Origin: Enoplosus armatus | Lineage: Eukaryota; Chordata; Actinopteri; Centrarchiformes; Enoplosidae | Reading direction: 5' to 3' | NCBI RefSeq assembly: GCF_043641665.1 | Contig: NC_092184.1 | Span: 17,395,108 to 17,459,107 of the forward strand | DNA length: 64,000 bases | Shown here: positions 1 to 14,000 of the stretch, in pieces | Numbering within the stretch: position 1 is the first letter of the stretch | How the letters are laid out: every line of letters starts with the position of its first letter | The notes under the pieces: generated by a model | Told to the model about the DNA's origin: nothing | The model's database searches: none | What the model saw: the letters and a program-made list of their open reading frames with translations, nothing else | Made by a program: the position numbers and the translations under genes

Positions 1-40
1 AAACTGACGTTCAATTTAAATATTTTCCGTCCAAACTCAC

Positions 41-247
41 CCCATACACAAGCTCTCCAACCATGCCGTTCCATATCTTCGTCTCTGGATCTCTGGCTCC
101 ATATTTCCCATCCGGCACAATGGAGATCTTGTATTTGATACCGATGTGTTTGGCGATCTCCGAGGCCAAGTCCACACAGTATCCCTCAAACTGGTCGTTG
201 CCTTCATAAAGTTCCCAGTTCTTCTTCAGCATCACATAGGGACCCTC
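41..247 (-). CDS. gria4: gria4 exon 10: S1 half of the glutamate-binding domain
   Basis: This exon has 69 codons, is phase 0 at both ends, and starts after a TTTTGTAG acceptor and ends at a GTGAGT donor. It encodes the start of S1, the lobe-1 part of the extracellular glutamate clamshell. The peptide begins [10 protein letters not shown], runs through [16 protein letters not shown] and PDGKYGARD, and ends GELVYG. By homology, the Tyr of DGKYGARD (codon 103-101) corresponds to GluA2 Tyr450 in mature numbering, which lines the agonist pocket. The other pocket residues (the PLT..R motif, and the Ser/Thr and Glu of S2) belong to downstream exons outside the window. Relative to remembered mammalian GluA4, ESPYVMYKKNHEMFEG reads here as [16 protein letters not shown], so this short loop is the most changed part. 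The frame is open and the exon looks functional. Confidence 0.96.
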
Positions 248-1184
248 CTACAAAACCAGCATAAGGGGAGAAAGACACAGCTGTTTGGAGGAACATGACC
301 GCAGTGATTATTAAGGAGAAGGAAAATGAAAACTTATCAAGAGGAGACAGCAGTTTGGTTGTAAACAGCGTACCAGGGGGAAACATACTATACAAAGAAA
401 AATTATAATAATGAAAACTATTCCCATGAAAAATATAGGTATATACATACATCATACACAAAGGGGAACAGCTCTATGAATTACACCAATGCAAGGCTGC
501 AGACAGAATTAAATTCTGCCTTAACAAATGAAACTGGACAGCAGCCTTTCTGAAAGCAGAGTTTTGATCACAACATTAAGATTCTGAAATGTAAGCACAT
601 CATTATGAGAGACTGATTTAACCATACAGGTAGGACAGTCAAGGTAAACTGAAAATCACACATCTTTATGCAGGTATTTTTTAAATATTAAAGGAGATAA
701 ACATCTTAAAGACACACTATGTTGTCAGGAAAACACAGCAGCCACCCACAAATTGATAGAAACCGTTTATAAAATGGGAAAAATATTAGAGCTGTTCTTA
801 AAAGGCCATGTCTGAGGTAGATGTTTTATATCTTGTGTGTCTGACTTCTAGTGCCTTGTTTTATGCCTTCGTCTGACTCTACATGCCTCCACAGGGACCT
901 TCACCTGACTCAGTGCAACACTAATGCTGAGAGCAGAGAAATGAGAGGAAAAATGCGGGGAGGGAGAAGAAAAAAGAGAGGAAGACTGCTGCGTTGGTAA
1001 TGTGTCGTAAGAGGTAGAATGATTGCTGTGCATGCAGTTAACAAAGATGAAAGCAAACGGAGAGTTTAATGTTGTCTGCAGAGATGGTGGGTGTATTAGG
1101 AATGACACACAAACACAAGCATGGTCACAGAGAAGCATGCGCTCACATTACCACACCTACATAGGATAACCACAGAGAACAGAA

Positions 1185-1211
1185 ACACACACACACACAC
1201 ACACACACACA
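1185..1211. repeat. (AC)n microsatellite
   Basis: Pure dinucleotide repeat of about 13 units inside gria4 intron 9. Confidence 0.95.
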
Positions 1212-1879
1212 TAGGCTTTTGAGTGACAGCGCATCCACCAGGAGCAGTGAGTTATGGTATTATGCCTGAGGCTGCTCACCCTGTAATCCAACAGAAACCA
1301 AGCCTATTAAAATACTATCAAACCATTTTTAATCAAAGACTAATCTCATCTAATTAATCAACAGGCTTGCATAATATCCGACACTCACAAGCTATGATAC
1401 GGTTTATGAAGGTCATAAAACATAATAAAATATGATAACATATTTTGGATTGAATTCTTCATTCGGGAATTGGTTCACTTTGAAAACAAGTGCAGTTTAA
1501 TCAAAGGGGATTTTAGACGGACATGTCTTAAAGGGGGTCAAATGAGCAATAAAATCTGACACAGCTATGAAAGGAATTGACAGAACAAGCTTCAATACGG
1601 GGAATTGAATCACATTGAGAGTAAATCTAGATCAATCTTACAATGAAAAACTGAACTATACAAACAAATCCTACAAAGAGAAGCTGGATTTATGAATTGA
1701 TCCTTTCTCTTCACTAAACAAAGAGCTTGAAATAAAACCATTTCCTTGTGCACTTGCCTATGAAAAAAGGTAAAATAGGAGGAGAAAATCTTGTTTTAAA
1801 TATGGTTATTCAATGGGCTTACATGTATCCAGATGTAAAAATGATTCATTCTTGTAGAGGTACTCTTACTTTTATTAAG

Positions 1880-1985
1880 TATTTTTCCAGTACTTTGATT
1901 TATACCCTCACAACTAATGACATTTCCATCAGCCTCAGCTGTACTTTGTGTTTAGTGATAATTAGCAAATGTTAACATGCACACT
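1880..1985 (+). repeat. Dispersed repeat fragment, copy 1 of 3
   Basis: The stretch with ATCAGCCTCAGCTGTACTTT followed by GTGTTTAGTG and AGCAAATGTTAACATGC is nearly identical to part of 13316-13390 on the same strand and to the reverse complement of 45040-45095. It is a truncated copy of an interspersed repeat that I recall as common in teleosts but cannot name with certainty. Confidence 0.7.
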
Positions 1986-3499
1986 CAGTTTTATTCCAGT
2001 TAAATCGTTGTCAATGCTGCATGTTAAATGAATTTTTAAAATGTACTGCCACAATTCCAACAGTTGTCAGATATGTTCTTTGGGATGTGCATGTCCATTC
2101 CTTCGTGCAAAAACAAATATATAATAATAAGAATAATCTTACATTTACATATGAAAGGTTGAGAAGCAAATACGCACTTTAAAACTAACAAAAAACATCC
2201 TAAGCATTGCATTATCACATTTCTTACAAACCATTATTCAGTCATCAGTACAAGATTTGTTCAAACAAAATACATTTCCTCCAAAACCAACCACACAGAT
2301 GAGAATTCAGTTCTTAATTTATGCTGAACATTTTTCACTTTGCACATTCATCACCAACGTCATCAATGCTAGAACATACAAAAAGATTTCTCCCAAAATG
2401 TCATTATGAGGGACATTAGCAGGTCCTGGGGCCATTGACTCAACATGAATCATAATGTTAATGAACAGCAAAACAGTTTCATGTAAATGCCCTCTAATAG
2501 ATCGACACAGCCATGAGGACTGCTCTGTAGCTGGGCTGAAGACTGGAAGAGATGAAGATGTGAGCTGAAAAAACATGTTTTAAAGGGCAATCCCAGCGTG
2601 ATTAAAAGTTATAACCTAATTACTGTTTACATCTAATTTACAGTTTCACAATCATCTTGCTGTGCATACCATATTACTGTTTGATTAAATTTTTCTTCAG
2701 TTCAATCTTTACTTCATGAAATAGAGGGTTTCCATCCGGGTGTGACAATAACTTGAGTTTGTAAGGAAACATGTGTTTGAAGGATTATTTTGTGGCAGAG
2801 ATTGTCGGCGAATAAGCGTATTTCCCAAAATGTACTAAACTATTCCATTTAGCATATTTATTTGGACCTATAATTTGTACAGAGGGTGCTGAAATGTAAA
2901 AGATCATTTCTGGTGAATTTCCTCTGATGAGATCTGTCAGAAGGGTCAGAAGCACAGAGAGGTGACTCAACAGAGAGGTGAGTCCCACATCAGGAGATCA
3001 AACTATTATTATTATCATTACTATTAAACTATTAGTGACCCTCCCTTGAAACATGCAGGAAGACCAGTTTGCTTCACTTTTCATCTTAAATCATTGAATC
3101 TCGAGGGAAACCATTCACTTGATTTGTGTTAACAAGGAGATTGCAACCATCTCAATTGCCTCCTCCATCAAATTACCCTCAGGTTTATCATGTTAGAAGG
3201 TCAAGTGTTTGAAATTGGGCTACTTTGTTGAGTTAATTTAGTATTATGAAAGCAACTACACATAATCAGACGCACATACCAGTGGGAGCTCTGCCAACAG
3301 TGTTTTACTTTAAATCCTCCTTAAGGTTTGTTATCAGTTTGCCCCAGACACCTTTGTCTCAGTGTGAAGGTAGTAATGCCAATGCTGTGTGTGAGTGTGT
3401 TTGTGTGTGTGTACTGAATGTTAGTGCATGTATTTACTGCTGGGAAGAAAGCATCATGTTTCGGTGTTGCATGTGGCATCATGAGTCAGGGCATGGCAA

Positions 3500-3900
3500 G
3501 AAACGGGAGGTGTAAAAGGGGGGAGGAAAAAGGGAGGAAATAGGAGCAAAGATCAGAAGGCTGACAGAAAAAAGGGAGGGAGGGCATGGTAAAGAGAAAT
3601 AGGAGGAAGTGTGGAGGGAGAGAGGGACGTGGGGCGTGTTGACTGCATGAAACTACAGAAGAAAGATGAAGGAGCAGATCAGAATACAAACAGCAATAGC
3701 TACAGGGAGTATGGAAGATAGATAGGAACAGAAAAAGGGAAAGCGTGAAGGAGAGATAAAGAGAAAGAGAGAATATGACAAAGTGAAAAATGAGGAGGAA
3801 AAGAGGCAGAACGCAAGAGAGGGGATGGGATGAAAAGACAGACATAAAGAGGGAAAATGGATGGGCGAAAGAGGGGGAAGAGCTTTGTAGAAGCAAATGG
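3500..3900. repeat. Purine-rich low-complexity block
   Basis: About 400 bases of mostly A and G on the plus strand (GGGAGGAAAAAGGGAGG and similar), so the gria4 transcript is pyrimidine-rich here. Open frames across it are biased low-complexity peptides, not genes. Confidence 0.85.
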
Positions 3901-3966
3901 TTGGGGCTGATAAGACATGAAACGCTTCACACTGGAGCCAAAAAGGCCGACAGGACTCGCTATGTA

Positions 3967-4590
3967 AGCCAGTTACCTAACTGTCCAGTCATTCATTCAG
4001 GCTGCCGACCGGACACTCAATCAGTACAGCATTTAAAAAGGCAGTCAGACAGTCACATAACGAGTTAGCCAACCACCGAGACATTTAATCAGCCTGCGAG
4101 CCATCCATTCAGATCGCCGGAGAGGCAAGCCTGGCAGTCGGTTAGTCACAGCCTGTTTCAGTCAGTCAGTTGGTCAATCAGTTCATTCATTCATTAATTA
4201 CTGCAATTACACTACATAATCATCTGCCCAGTCACATATTTGGCCAGTGAGTCAGCATGATTATCTCACAGCTATTTAGCCATAAAGAGAGTGAGGCAGT
4301 TCAGTTCAGTCAGTCAGTCAGACCAGTAAACCAGTGACCAATTGGCCGTCAGTCAGCCACAGTACTCAGTCACCATGCCAGTTGGCCTGTCACCGAGTCA
4401 ACCTGCCAGGTAAATAGCATTTCACAATAAGTCAGCCAGCCACAAACCAGTCAGCTGCTAAGTAAGTCAGTCCGCCAGGTAGCTAACCAGCCAGCCGGAA
4501 ACATGCCTTGCTGTCAGTCAGCCAATGATTCAACCAGTTAACAGAGTCACCAGCCACTCAGTCCATCAGCCAGCCAACCAGCATCCACAA
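3967..4590. repeat. Degenerate CAGT/CAGC tetranucleotide satellite
   Basis: Over about 600 bases the words CAGTCAGT, CAGTCAGC, CAGCCAGC, CAACCAG, TCATTCATTC and GTTGGTCAATCAG recur at 4-base spacing with many substitutions. It looks like an old tetranucleotide array (CAGT and CAGC variants) that has decayed. No gene is visible in it. Confidence 0.8.
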
Positions 4591-5185
4591 TACTTTTTGT
4601 TACTAGTCACTATTTTGGTTGAACGAGTTATATATTTTTCCAACATTTTCAGAAGCTTGCATATTTTGTCTTCTGTTTATGTAATTTGACCTACTTTATA
4701 CGATCACATAAATAATGTACCTCCTTAATATCAATTTCCCGTCTTCAGCTCTATGTATGAGAGCCTGATGAAGAGCCTTGAGGGATAGGAACATTGAACT
4801 TTCATTTATAAACACACAGTGGGGCAAAGTTTCAGCACTCTGTGTGCACTCTGAGCCTGCTGTACTATTTGATCATCCATCCATCATGAAAAATACATTT
4901 AAAGGCAAATTTCATTGATTAGAAGTCAGAAATTGTTATATTATTTTAAAGCCAATTAAACCCACACGTCACTAAAGGAGCATATTGTATGCTGCGGTTA
5001 ACTAAGGCCAAAGAAAAAGCATAAATAAGAGATTGTCATATACTCCGGGGTTGTGTTAACAAGTGCAGCAAGTGCACATTACTAAAGGCAAATGCCAACA
5101 GGCCTCACAATCAATCCCCATCAATGCACTTTGCTCATACATCCTTTATTGTTGTAAATATCTGAGTGTATGTGTATTTCTTATA

Positions 5186-5637
5186 GTGTGAGGCATAGAC
5201 TGTATATAAAGATGGAAGTCGTGTCTCCACTTCCTCCCACTGTACAAAAATGAAGCCAAAATATTCCAGATACGGCCGCTGCCATCTTGCCCTGGTGACG
5301 TCATTTGGAGCCAGAATCTGCGCAGTAGAGATTGGGGGTGGAGCCACGGTATCAAGGTCCCGCTCACAGTCCATCACAGCTGACCCAGTTTTTAAAGCAT
5401 CAAATAACTTGAACAAACATCAGCGTGATAAGAACTACCTCAAATGACAGAAACCATCTTTGGAAAAAACTATTGGATGTGTACTTTGATTTTTTAGTTT
5501 GGCCCATGTCCCATCCGCAGTATAGGGTTTATGACCTATACTTCAGCCAGCCACCAGGGGGGCAATCGAGACGTTTTGGCTTCACTTTAAGGGAGCTGTC
5601 ATGTCGTCCTTCTTTATGTACAGTCTATGGTGTGAGG
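5186..5637. mobile_element. Non-autonomous DNA transposon (MITE) with perfect 8-bp target duplication
   Basis: The element body is 5194-5629 (436 bp). Its left end reads CATAGACTGTATATAAAG and its right end is the reverse complement CATAGACTGTACATAAAG, so the terminal inverted repeats match at 17 of 18 positions. GTGTGAGG stands directly outside both ends (5186-5193 and 5630-5637), an exact 8-bp target-site duplication. Eight-base duplications are typical of the hAT superfamily. No transposase is encoded, so mobilisation would need an enzyme in trans. The CATAGACTGTA end is one I recall as common in teleost genomes. Confidence 0.88.
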
Positions 5638-8155
5638 GCTTACGTGCTTGCAGGTATGAATGGTTTTCAGGGTGGCTGTTTAGCCAGTTTCAGTGTCATG
5701 TTGGTGTGTGGTGACTTAAAGCTGTATTTTTAATTAGAGTTGTGCTTTCAGACATCTTCCACTCTCACACCTTTAGTCTTAAAAAAAAACAGGTTACAAT
5801 GCTAGTGTGAAAGCTATATTATAGACAAGTTCAGACATTTATAATTGCGCCATTTCAATGTGAAGTGTGGGAATCTCTTATGCTTCAAACACGCGCCCCT
5901 AGTGTTGAATACCTTTCCATTCGGGTGAAGAGCTCTCAGAGGAGCTGAAACACAGCAGAGGAAAGTTGACCGAGTAAGCATGACTGAGTACTTTTACAGA
6001 GTGTTGGAGCAGAAAGCTGAAGATGGAGGGAGAGCGGTATCAAAAGGTGAGGGCTGCAAAATGCAGGACACAAAGCCATGTCCATATATCATTCTCCTCC
6101 TACATTTTCTCTTAAAAGAAAAAAACCCAATAATGAATAACGAATAACAATGAACAATTGTGTGTAAATGTAGAAATATTATGTTTTTTTTTTTCCTGCA
6201 GGTGCTCTGGAGTGGAACAGAGAAGGTGGTGGTGACTGTGGTGTCCTCAAAAAGAGTGATAAGAATCTGAATTAACAGGGCTGTCTGATGGTCCGGTGAT
6301 TTTGGGTGGCCAAATGTCAAATCTTGACAGCGGCCACAGAATCCCTCGCAGAGCTCTCGTCCAACTGTGGCTTTTGTCATGAGAGGAAGACAGGAGCACA
6401 GTGAGCAAGGCGTCCCAGTGCATCACAGGCTCAAAACAGGGCAGCCGCGAATCTCCTTTTCATCTGTTCAATCCCTCTTCGTCATTGTTGCTGTGCTAAT
6501 GAAGGGCAAACAACTTCTAAACAAAGACACAATTTCAAACAAAATAAAAATCCCCTTTTCAAACAAAATATACAAAAAGAAAGAAGCCATCAAGACAAAA
6601 CAAAAACAGAGCACACTGAGTCTTTGTGTCTGTCCTCTGTCTTTCCCGAGGGTTTGCAACTCAGGTGAATCTGTGTTTCAGTCTGTTGCTCTGTCTGCAG
6701 ACCCGGCATCAGTGTCGCAGCAGAGGCTTCCTCATCATCAGAGGCTGCAAAGAGGAGGAGGTGGCTGAGCTAACGTTAGCCAAGGCCCGCTGAGGTCACC
6801 ATCCACAGAGAAATATGCAGGTAGGGGAGGCATGGAGGTAAAAAACGAGGGGCGTGGGGGGTTGAAGAGATGAGTGGAGTTAAAGACAGACAGCAAGCCA
6901 CAGAGAGAGAGAGAGAGAGGATAGTGGCGTTGGAAAAAGTCAGATGACAGATAGACATGGGTGGGGAGAAATAGGGAAGGAACAAACATCGAAAAGACAT
7001 ATGCAGTAATGCCCAACTCTGTTTTACACACTCATCTCTTTTACAACCACACAAAATGAAATGTAATTAGAAACACAAGCCAAACAGCCATAAGAGCAGA
7101 CACAGACGGTGATATATTCTAACAGTAATGTTGTATTAACATAATATACACACATTCAAAACAGGATTTTGTCACAGAATAACAACTTGCCCTTTCATTT
7201 ACCACACACTGCGCTGAGGTTTAATACATTGCCAGTTGAAGTGTGCATGTCTGGAGGCGGGGCTGTCACCGGGGATATTTAGTCCGGCTGAATTCATTTT
7301 TCTGAACTCTTTCCTGCAGCATATGTGGTCGTTTTCCTCTCTGCAGACCTGACTGGTTACTATCACTTCTGGCCACCGGAGGCACTGCAGACTATTATTA
7401 TTATCAAATCAACATCTTTGGACAGTTGGCCATTTGTAGGTATTTGTATGAGCACTACTACAACTACAGATATTTTAGTCGCACTTAGGAGTTTGCTGGA
7501 TGAAGCAATGTGGTTAGAAAAAAATGCTGAATTGCCAAAGCTCAAGCATCTGTGGCTTGTTTTATCTCTGGGCTGAAATTAGTCTTTTGAGTTGCTTTCA
7601 CTTGCATCATTTTGCATGCCCAATTGAATTAGACTGATTGCATTTACAGGAAGGGGATGGCCACCATAAAAGGGCTGCAGATGGGTGAAGTGAAATCAAA
7701 TGTAAGCAGAGGATGTGCACAAATCCACCGATTAGCCCTCCTTTATATGTGTTTGTAGAAGAAAGAGGAGTAATTATACTGGGCTGCAGACCGGTGTCTA
7801 TGTGAAAGCCATTAGAAAAGACTGGACTGAGGTCACTTTTAAATGGTGATCTGAGGTCAGTTTTTAGATTTGCCCACTAATGAGACATTAGTGTAATCTT
7901 CCAGCTGGACAAGTGCCACTCTCTCCTGGCTGTGCTCTGAGTGCTCACTACAGCTCGTACAGCTCATCCAGCTCCAACCTGATTTTTCTTTGACATTAAA
8001 AAAACTGTGCCACAACACCCCTGATGTACTTCATCCCCTGGCTTTCTGACACCGGATGTATCCTATAAGGCCACTAAAGGAAGTCAACTCTTGCCTCCAG
8101 CCCATGGTTCAACCCTAAACTCTATCTATGACTTGTACAGTGAATGTACTGTGTA

Positions 8156-8367
8156 CAGATTTCCCAAACTTTTGGGGTTGTGAATACTTAAAATTAAACA
8201 ATGCCTACTTCCGACCCCTAAACACTAGTTGACCAAGAGTGAATGTTTTTCCTTGTTTTATTTGAATAATATCTATACATATTTCTATACAGCACCATCA
8301 TGTTGTGATCCCTCAGATGTGTCTTGCAGCCTTATGGGAGTCCTGAACCTCAGGTTGGGAACCACTG
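8156..8367. mobile_element. hAT-like MITE, 212 bp
   Basis: The left end is CAGATTTCCCAAACTTTTGG. The right end, reverse-complemented, is CAGTGGTTCCCAACCTGAGG. Both follow the CAG-GTTCCCAA-CTT pattern of abundant teleost hAT-type MITEs. The interior is non-coding. A clean target duplication is not visible, so the insertion is probably old. It lies about 430 bp downstream of exon 9 in the transcript. Confidence 0.65.
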
Positions 8368-8793
8368 TACTACAGTAACAAAGCCATGCCTGTAACACGT
8401 TAGTCATTACTGCTTCTACTCCTGTCTAACTACCTTAATGCTGCTCCATTCTTTTACACTATTTTTTTGTCAAACTCATCTTCCTTGAAAAGCTTACCCT
8501 TGTCCCTCCCTTTCCCTGATCTTGTTTGGAAGATAAAATAAAATAAAAGGTTCTTTTTTATTTAGCATGTGGTGTATTTATCACCTGATGTGTCGTTTGC
8601 GTTTGCACCAATTTGCATCTCAATCAACTTTAAGCCTCTACATGAGGCAGATGTGAGCTGGAAAATCAGGTGAAAGCAAGGTTGTGGTGAAATTAGGTTT
8701 TGGACTCATTGTCAGTGTTGAAGGACAGCTTCACCCAAATCTCAAACAGCGCCCAAACTATGCAGAAATGAAAGAAGTCTGAGGGTACATTAC

Positions 8794-8904
8794 CATGATG
8801 GTTGTCACAACGACTGTCCGGTTTTCCATCGCTGAGCTTTCATTGGACAGAGCATTTTCATTCTGTACCAACACAAGTTTGTCTATGTCGTTCCAGTAGC
8901 CAAT
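8794..8904 (-). CDS. gria4: gria4 exon 9: ATD-to-ligand-domain linker and start of S1
   Basis: This exon has 37 codons, is phase 0 at both ends, and has a TCTCAG acceptor and GTAATG donor. The peptide starts [12 protein letters not shown], has a variable middle ([14 protein letters not shown]) and ends [11 protein letters not shown]. It joins the amino-terminal domain to the ligand-binding domain, and VVVTTIM is the first beta strand of S1. NES and NRT are potential N-glycosylation sites; NRT at this place is conserved in the family. GYWND with DKLVL favours GluA4 over the other AMPA paralogues. It is one codon longer than the 108-bp exon I recall for a mammalian paralogue (GluA2). Confidence 0.95.
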
Positions 8905-10863
<1,959 letters not shown>

Positions 10864-11031
10864 CTGTTTGAGTGCACGCTCCATATCTATTCCTTGGTTC
10901 CAGGGAGCAGCTGGATTGGCCAGGCAGTCACCAGCGTTGCCACGGCGACTGATATCAATCTTCTGGCGGCGAAGGGTGCGGAAGGCCTCGGCCATCACAA
11001 GGACACCATCGTACGTTAGAGATGAGGTATA
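10864..11031 (-). CDS. gria4: gria4 exon 7: ATD, conserved cysteine segment
   Basis: This exon has 56 codons, is phase 0 at both ends, starts TATACC after a CTTCAG acceptor and ends CAAACAG before GTTGGC. The peptide contains [40 protein letters not shown] and [10 protein letters not shown]. The Cys of GDC is known in the family to pair with the Cys at the start of exon 3 (CSQYS), holding ATD lobe 1 together; both cysteines are present here. The 168-bp length matches the family. The donor GTTGGC is weaker than the usual GTRAGT. Confidence 0.97.
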
Positions 11032-14000
11032 CTGAAGGATAAAGAAAGACACGAAATGTTATCAGTTTTGAAACTTTTTTTGATGGCCAATTCAATACTT
11101 CTTCTTTGTCAGTCAAAGTACGCAGCATGACAGAAATGAATCCTCAGGTAATGCAAACATTTCAAATGAGAGAGAGGCATTAAAAATGTTCCTGTAAAAA
11201 TGTAATGAGACTCTGTTTGGAAACTGACACTGACTCAGGATGAATCCCTGAAATAGTTAAACCCAATCTTTTATTTTTTGACCAAATAAAGCTGAGGTGT
11301 ATGTACAAAAAAGTTTAAATTATAGACTGAAAATCAGTTTTTAGTCTGTTTCATCTTTACTCCTATAAACAAACCGGCAACATCAGAAAACATTTACTTA
11401 TATTTAGCTTTTAGCCTGTGAATCAACAGACAATCACCTCAAGAGTCATAGGTTTTTCCAGTCATGTGATCCAAATTTTGGCGATAGGTGATAAATTGTG
11501 CCTTTAAAAGCAGTAATTCCACACCAGTATTCCAGTCAAGGCATTTCAATGCTGGAAACCCAAAGGCATTATAAAGAAAAATCACCACTGAATTTTTCTG
11601 ATGTGTTTGGAGCTCAGCGCCATTTAAAAAAGAAACATCCAAATTGTCTTCTCAGTGACTTACTCTGCAGGACTACGTGAGTTTAGACACACAATAAAAA
11701 GGTGTTTGAATAGATACACAAAGTGATTCACAAAGCCAAAGTTGAATACGTTAATGTTGCAGGGCTATACCGTAGGCCTATGTGATTTATTCCTAAAATG
11801 AGAACCAGTTTAACCTCAGGCAACTGTATTACTGCATCAGACCATCTTAACTCCATATTAACTAACCTCACCAATATGCAAACATGCTGACCTGAGCCTC
11901 AATTTATCTCACCACTCTGACTTTTATTTGACTTCCACAGTTAACACCGCTGAACATCAATCAACACCACTGTAAATGTGACATGACTGTAAATGTGCCA
12001 GGTTTAGACAGGCTTATAGTTTTCAAATACAGTCACTGGGCCATTAAAATCACATTAAAAGGTGTTTAAATCAATATTGTAAATCTGTTCATTAAATCCA
12101 GGGAATTCCCTTTGATGTTGAAATTCAGATTCCCAAGATTTATAAATGTGGTTTCATTTGGTTATATTCTAAAATAGGACGTAGCACCTTAGAAGTGAGT
12201 TGGCGTAAATTACAAAAATTCAGTGTTTTAAGGGACCTTTGAAACGTGACAGTGTAAGAGGGAAAAGAGAAGCTTATCAGTATCTGTTCTCTAATGAAAC
12301 TCTTAAAAGTGGTGATCTTGACAGATTGTTTGACAAATTCATTATAGGTAACACACATCGCAGCAGGGAACGGCACCACACGCTCTGCAGCAACAAACTC
12401 ACCCAGCCCACACACAGCGCCACACAGATAGAGGCAGTCAAACACACAGCGGGCTGCCTTCACATCACGGCGGAGACAAGTGGAGAGATGAAAATGGGAG
12501 GAAAGAAGGAAGTCGGCTGAGAGACTCTGCTGATGCTCTCCACACCTCTGCAGGTAGTTTTCTCTCTTACTGACAGCCCTTCATTTGTATCCCAAAAGGC
12601 GTCTTTTGGAAGGCTGCACAACCATGTCATCCTCCTTCCATCTCTCCCCTTTGAAACTAAAGAAGCTGCTAGGCGTGCTACTGACAGATGACAACTATAG
12701 AATCCAAATCAAGGGGGAAAACAACAACAAAACTGAGCCAACTAGCATACTGTTTATGTCAGGGGCAGGACAGAACAGTATTGGTTTTTAAAAACACCAA
12801 ACTCTGGAAAATATTTCTACGATCAGTTCAAATCTCCAAGTTCAGTGAAAATCCACCAAGTCAAAATAGATTTTCCCTGTAAATATGGATTCTCTAATAG
12901 GATAGGCTGCTCCATATCAGGCCAAGGTCCAGATTTATAAGTGATGTATGCAATAAAAGAAGGCATGTGCCACTGAAACTAATGTTTATAAAGAAATGTA
13001 TGCAGTGCATTTAGAATGTACAATCTGCATACAAAGACTTTTATGAGTGAACTGACCTGAGTGAGATAAAGCAATGTTGCAAGCATAATGAGTTGTAGTC
13101 AAAATCTTTTTATTCATTCCTTTATTTGTGTATTTTTAGCCACGCTAGCAGCGGTCGGTCGGTTGGTCGGTCAGTTCACCGCTTTGGTCCAGACGGAAAT
13201 ATCACTATTGGATGGATTGTCATGAAATGTAGTACATTCATGTCCCTCTCAGGATGAATTGTACTTCAGTGATCACTTACATTTTTATCCGGTCTACATT
13301 TGTCTTTGTCCAATGACATTCCCAACAGCCTCAGCTGTACTTTGTGTTTAGTGCTAAATAGCAAATGTTAGCATGCTAACACTCTAGAATAATATGATAA
13401 ATATGGTAAACATTATACCTGCTAAACATCAGCATGTTAGCATTGTCATTTTGAGCATGTTAGCATGGCGATGTTAGCGTTTAGCTCAAAGCACTGCTGT
13501 GTTTAACAGGATATTATACATATGCAGTGGTTTATAAATCCAGTGCAAAGACTGCATACACATTTCTGCTTTTAAATGATATTTAATAATCTCGCCATAG
13601 ACTGTACCACAGGGAACATAATATAGCAGAGGCAGGGTTAATCATCATCTTTCATTAATTTTTCTTGTCAAATGAGATGGGAAATTGAAATGAAAAATGA
13701 AGACAGTAGCTTTCAAACCATTTGGACACGCATATTTAATTTATAAAATGAGCTTTGCACCGGCGTCTGGCAAACAATAAATGCTTTACACATGGACAAA
13801 TATTGATAAAGGCAGCCCTGTTTTCTGTTAAATATGCTAATGCAGATATTGAAAACCTATTCATACTCTGATCATGTGTGAAAAAGATTGGAAGGAAAAA
13901 GCCCCAAAAGGCTGTAACTTGGAGAACATATGTGTGATTATAAGCATTGTGGCTGAATTTTATGAAGTTAATAATTCTTATTACTTTGCCAGGTCACTAA

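Larger units (their letters stand above)
248..8793 (-). other. gria4: gria4 intron 9 (8.5 kb)
   Basis: No coding exon is recognised between exons 9 and 10. The intron holds a short CA repeat (1185-1211), a partial copy of a repeat with an AGCATGCTAAC-type motif near 1880-1985, a purine-rich block (3500-3900), a degenerate CAGT/CAGC satellite (3967-4590), a MITE with target duplication (5186-5637) and a hAT-like MITE (8156-8367). The perfect 12-bp palindrome GCTAACGTTAGC lies at 6768-6779. Between these, 248-1180, 1990-3490, 4600-5180 and 5640-8150 show nothing I can identify beyond AT-rich intronic sequence. Confidence 0.85.

Noticed and set aside
41..247. Assignment to gria1, gria2, gria3 or a kainate receptor
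   Set aside because: [11 protein letters not shown] and the exon 9 GYWND-DKLVL string fit GluA4 best. GluA3 has IAKHVRIKYKL, GluA2 IAKHCGFKYKL and GluA1 IAKHVGYSYRL from memory, and kainate subunits lack [17 protein letters not shown].
3486..3896. 136-codon minus-strand open frame, Ser/Leu/Phe-rich
   Set aside because: It is the complement of a purine-rich low-complexity block.
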